A DNA stretch of 64,000 nucleotides, taken from contig NZ_WKRD01000002.1 of assembly GCF_009680455.1 (NCBI RefSeq), forward strand, positions 186,001 through 250,000, given 5' to 3'. A model generated the notes under the pieces. It did not search any database, was not told the DNA's origin, and saw only the letters and a program-made list of their open reading frames with translations. This document shows, piece after piece, positions 63,850 to 64,000 of the stretch (position 1 is the stretch's first letter; each line of letters begins with the position of its first letter). The DNA is from Lachnospira eligens. Its GTDB lineage: Bacteria; Bacillota; Clostridia; Lachnospirales; Lachnospiraceae. A program made the translations under genes and the position numbers.

Positions 63850-64000
63850 TTAAACCTCTTTGTAATCTCCGTCAACTACATCATCACCGTATGGAGCTGA
63901 ACCATTAGAAGCACCAGCACCCATATCAGGACCTGCACCTGCTCCCATGTCTGGGCCTGCACCACCAGCAGCCTGCTGTGACTCATATAACTTAGCGAAA
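63850..64000 (-). CDS. dnaK: DnaK, C-terminal 49 residues only
   Basis: The minus strand reads FAKLYESQQAAGGAGPDM and a repeated Gly/Ala/Pro/Asp/Met tail, ending YKEV and TAA (63852-63850). This is the end of the DnaK lid and disordered tail. The gene continues beyond the right edge, upstream of dnaJ. The position (dnaK-dnaJ) supports the call. Confidence 0.9.
   Translation of the reverse strand, partial: FAKLYESQQAAGGAGPDMGAGAGPDMGAGASNGSAPYGDDVVDGDYKEV

Overview
The window looks like a chromosomal segment of a low-GC Firmicute of the family Lachnospiraceae. Evidence: AT-rich sequence with strong AGGAGG-type ribosome sites, a T-box trp leader, a CIRCE element, the sporulation sigma factor SigG next to a YlmC/YmxH protein, and several proteins of kinds I know mainly from Lachnospiraceae (DUF5716/5717/5721-like). 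A large secreted pectin methylesterase/acetylesterase suggests a pectin-using gut species such as Lachnospira eligens; the species name is an inference.

Layout. 1-6.7 kb: an HPr-like gene and a tightly coupled trpEGCFBA operon behind a tryptophan T-box; trpD is absent. 6.7-9.0 kb: two tandem copies of a cassette made of a promoter, a c-di-GMP-I (GEMM) riboswitch, a terminator, a 41-codon ORF and a small membrane protein gene; the second protein gene is frameshifted. 9.0-13.8 kb: a four-gene set with a GPH-type sugar transporter, a GH13 isoamylase-like protein that has lost all three catalytic residues, a TPR protein and a HAD phosphatase. 13.8-20.7 kb: a PflX-type radical SAM protein, a ClpP-like TepA protease, an unassigned small RNA, tRNA-Thr, a GH25 muramidase, a DHH phosphoesterase, and an ABC transporter without a binding protein.

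20.7-32.6 kb: htpG under a perfect CIRCE operator, lepB, efp, a shikimate block (aroE-aroK-aroQ), nrdR, sigG, ymxH, a lactonase, pyrBI and trpS. 32.6-40 kb: MATE and VanZ proteins, RNase P RNA, a PilZ protein, queA and pheST. 40-50 kb: six closely packed co-directional genes. They encode a zinc-ribbon membrane protein, RarA, a 1125-residue repeat protein, an Hsp70-fold ATPase, a TPR protein and a coiled-coil membrane protein. This is the best candidate for an undescribed system. 50-64 kb: glyS, the pectin esterase, a radical SAM protein, pyridoxamine kinase, recO, era, an M16C peptidase, dnaJ and the 3' end of dnaK.

Themes. c-di-GMP appears twice (two riboswitches and a PilZ protein). Chaperone functions recur (htpG with CIRCE, dnaK/dnaJ, and the Hsp70-like protein of the 40-50 kb cluster). 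Tryptophan is handled by a T-box operon and a separate trpS. Functional statements rest on reading motifs by eye; no database search was run.
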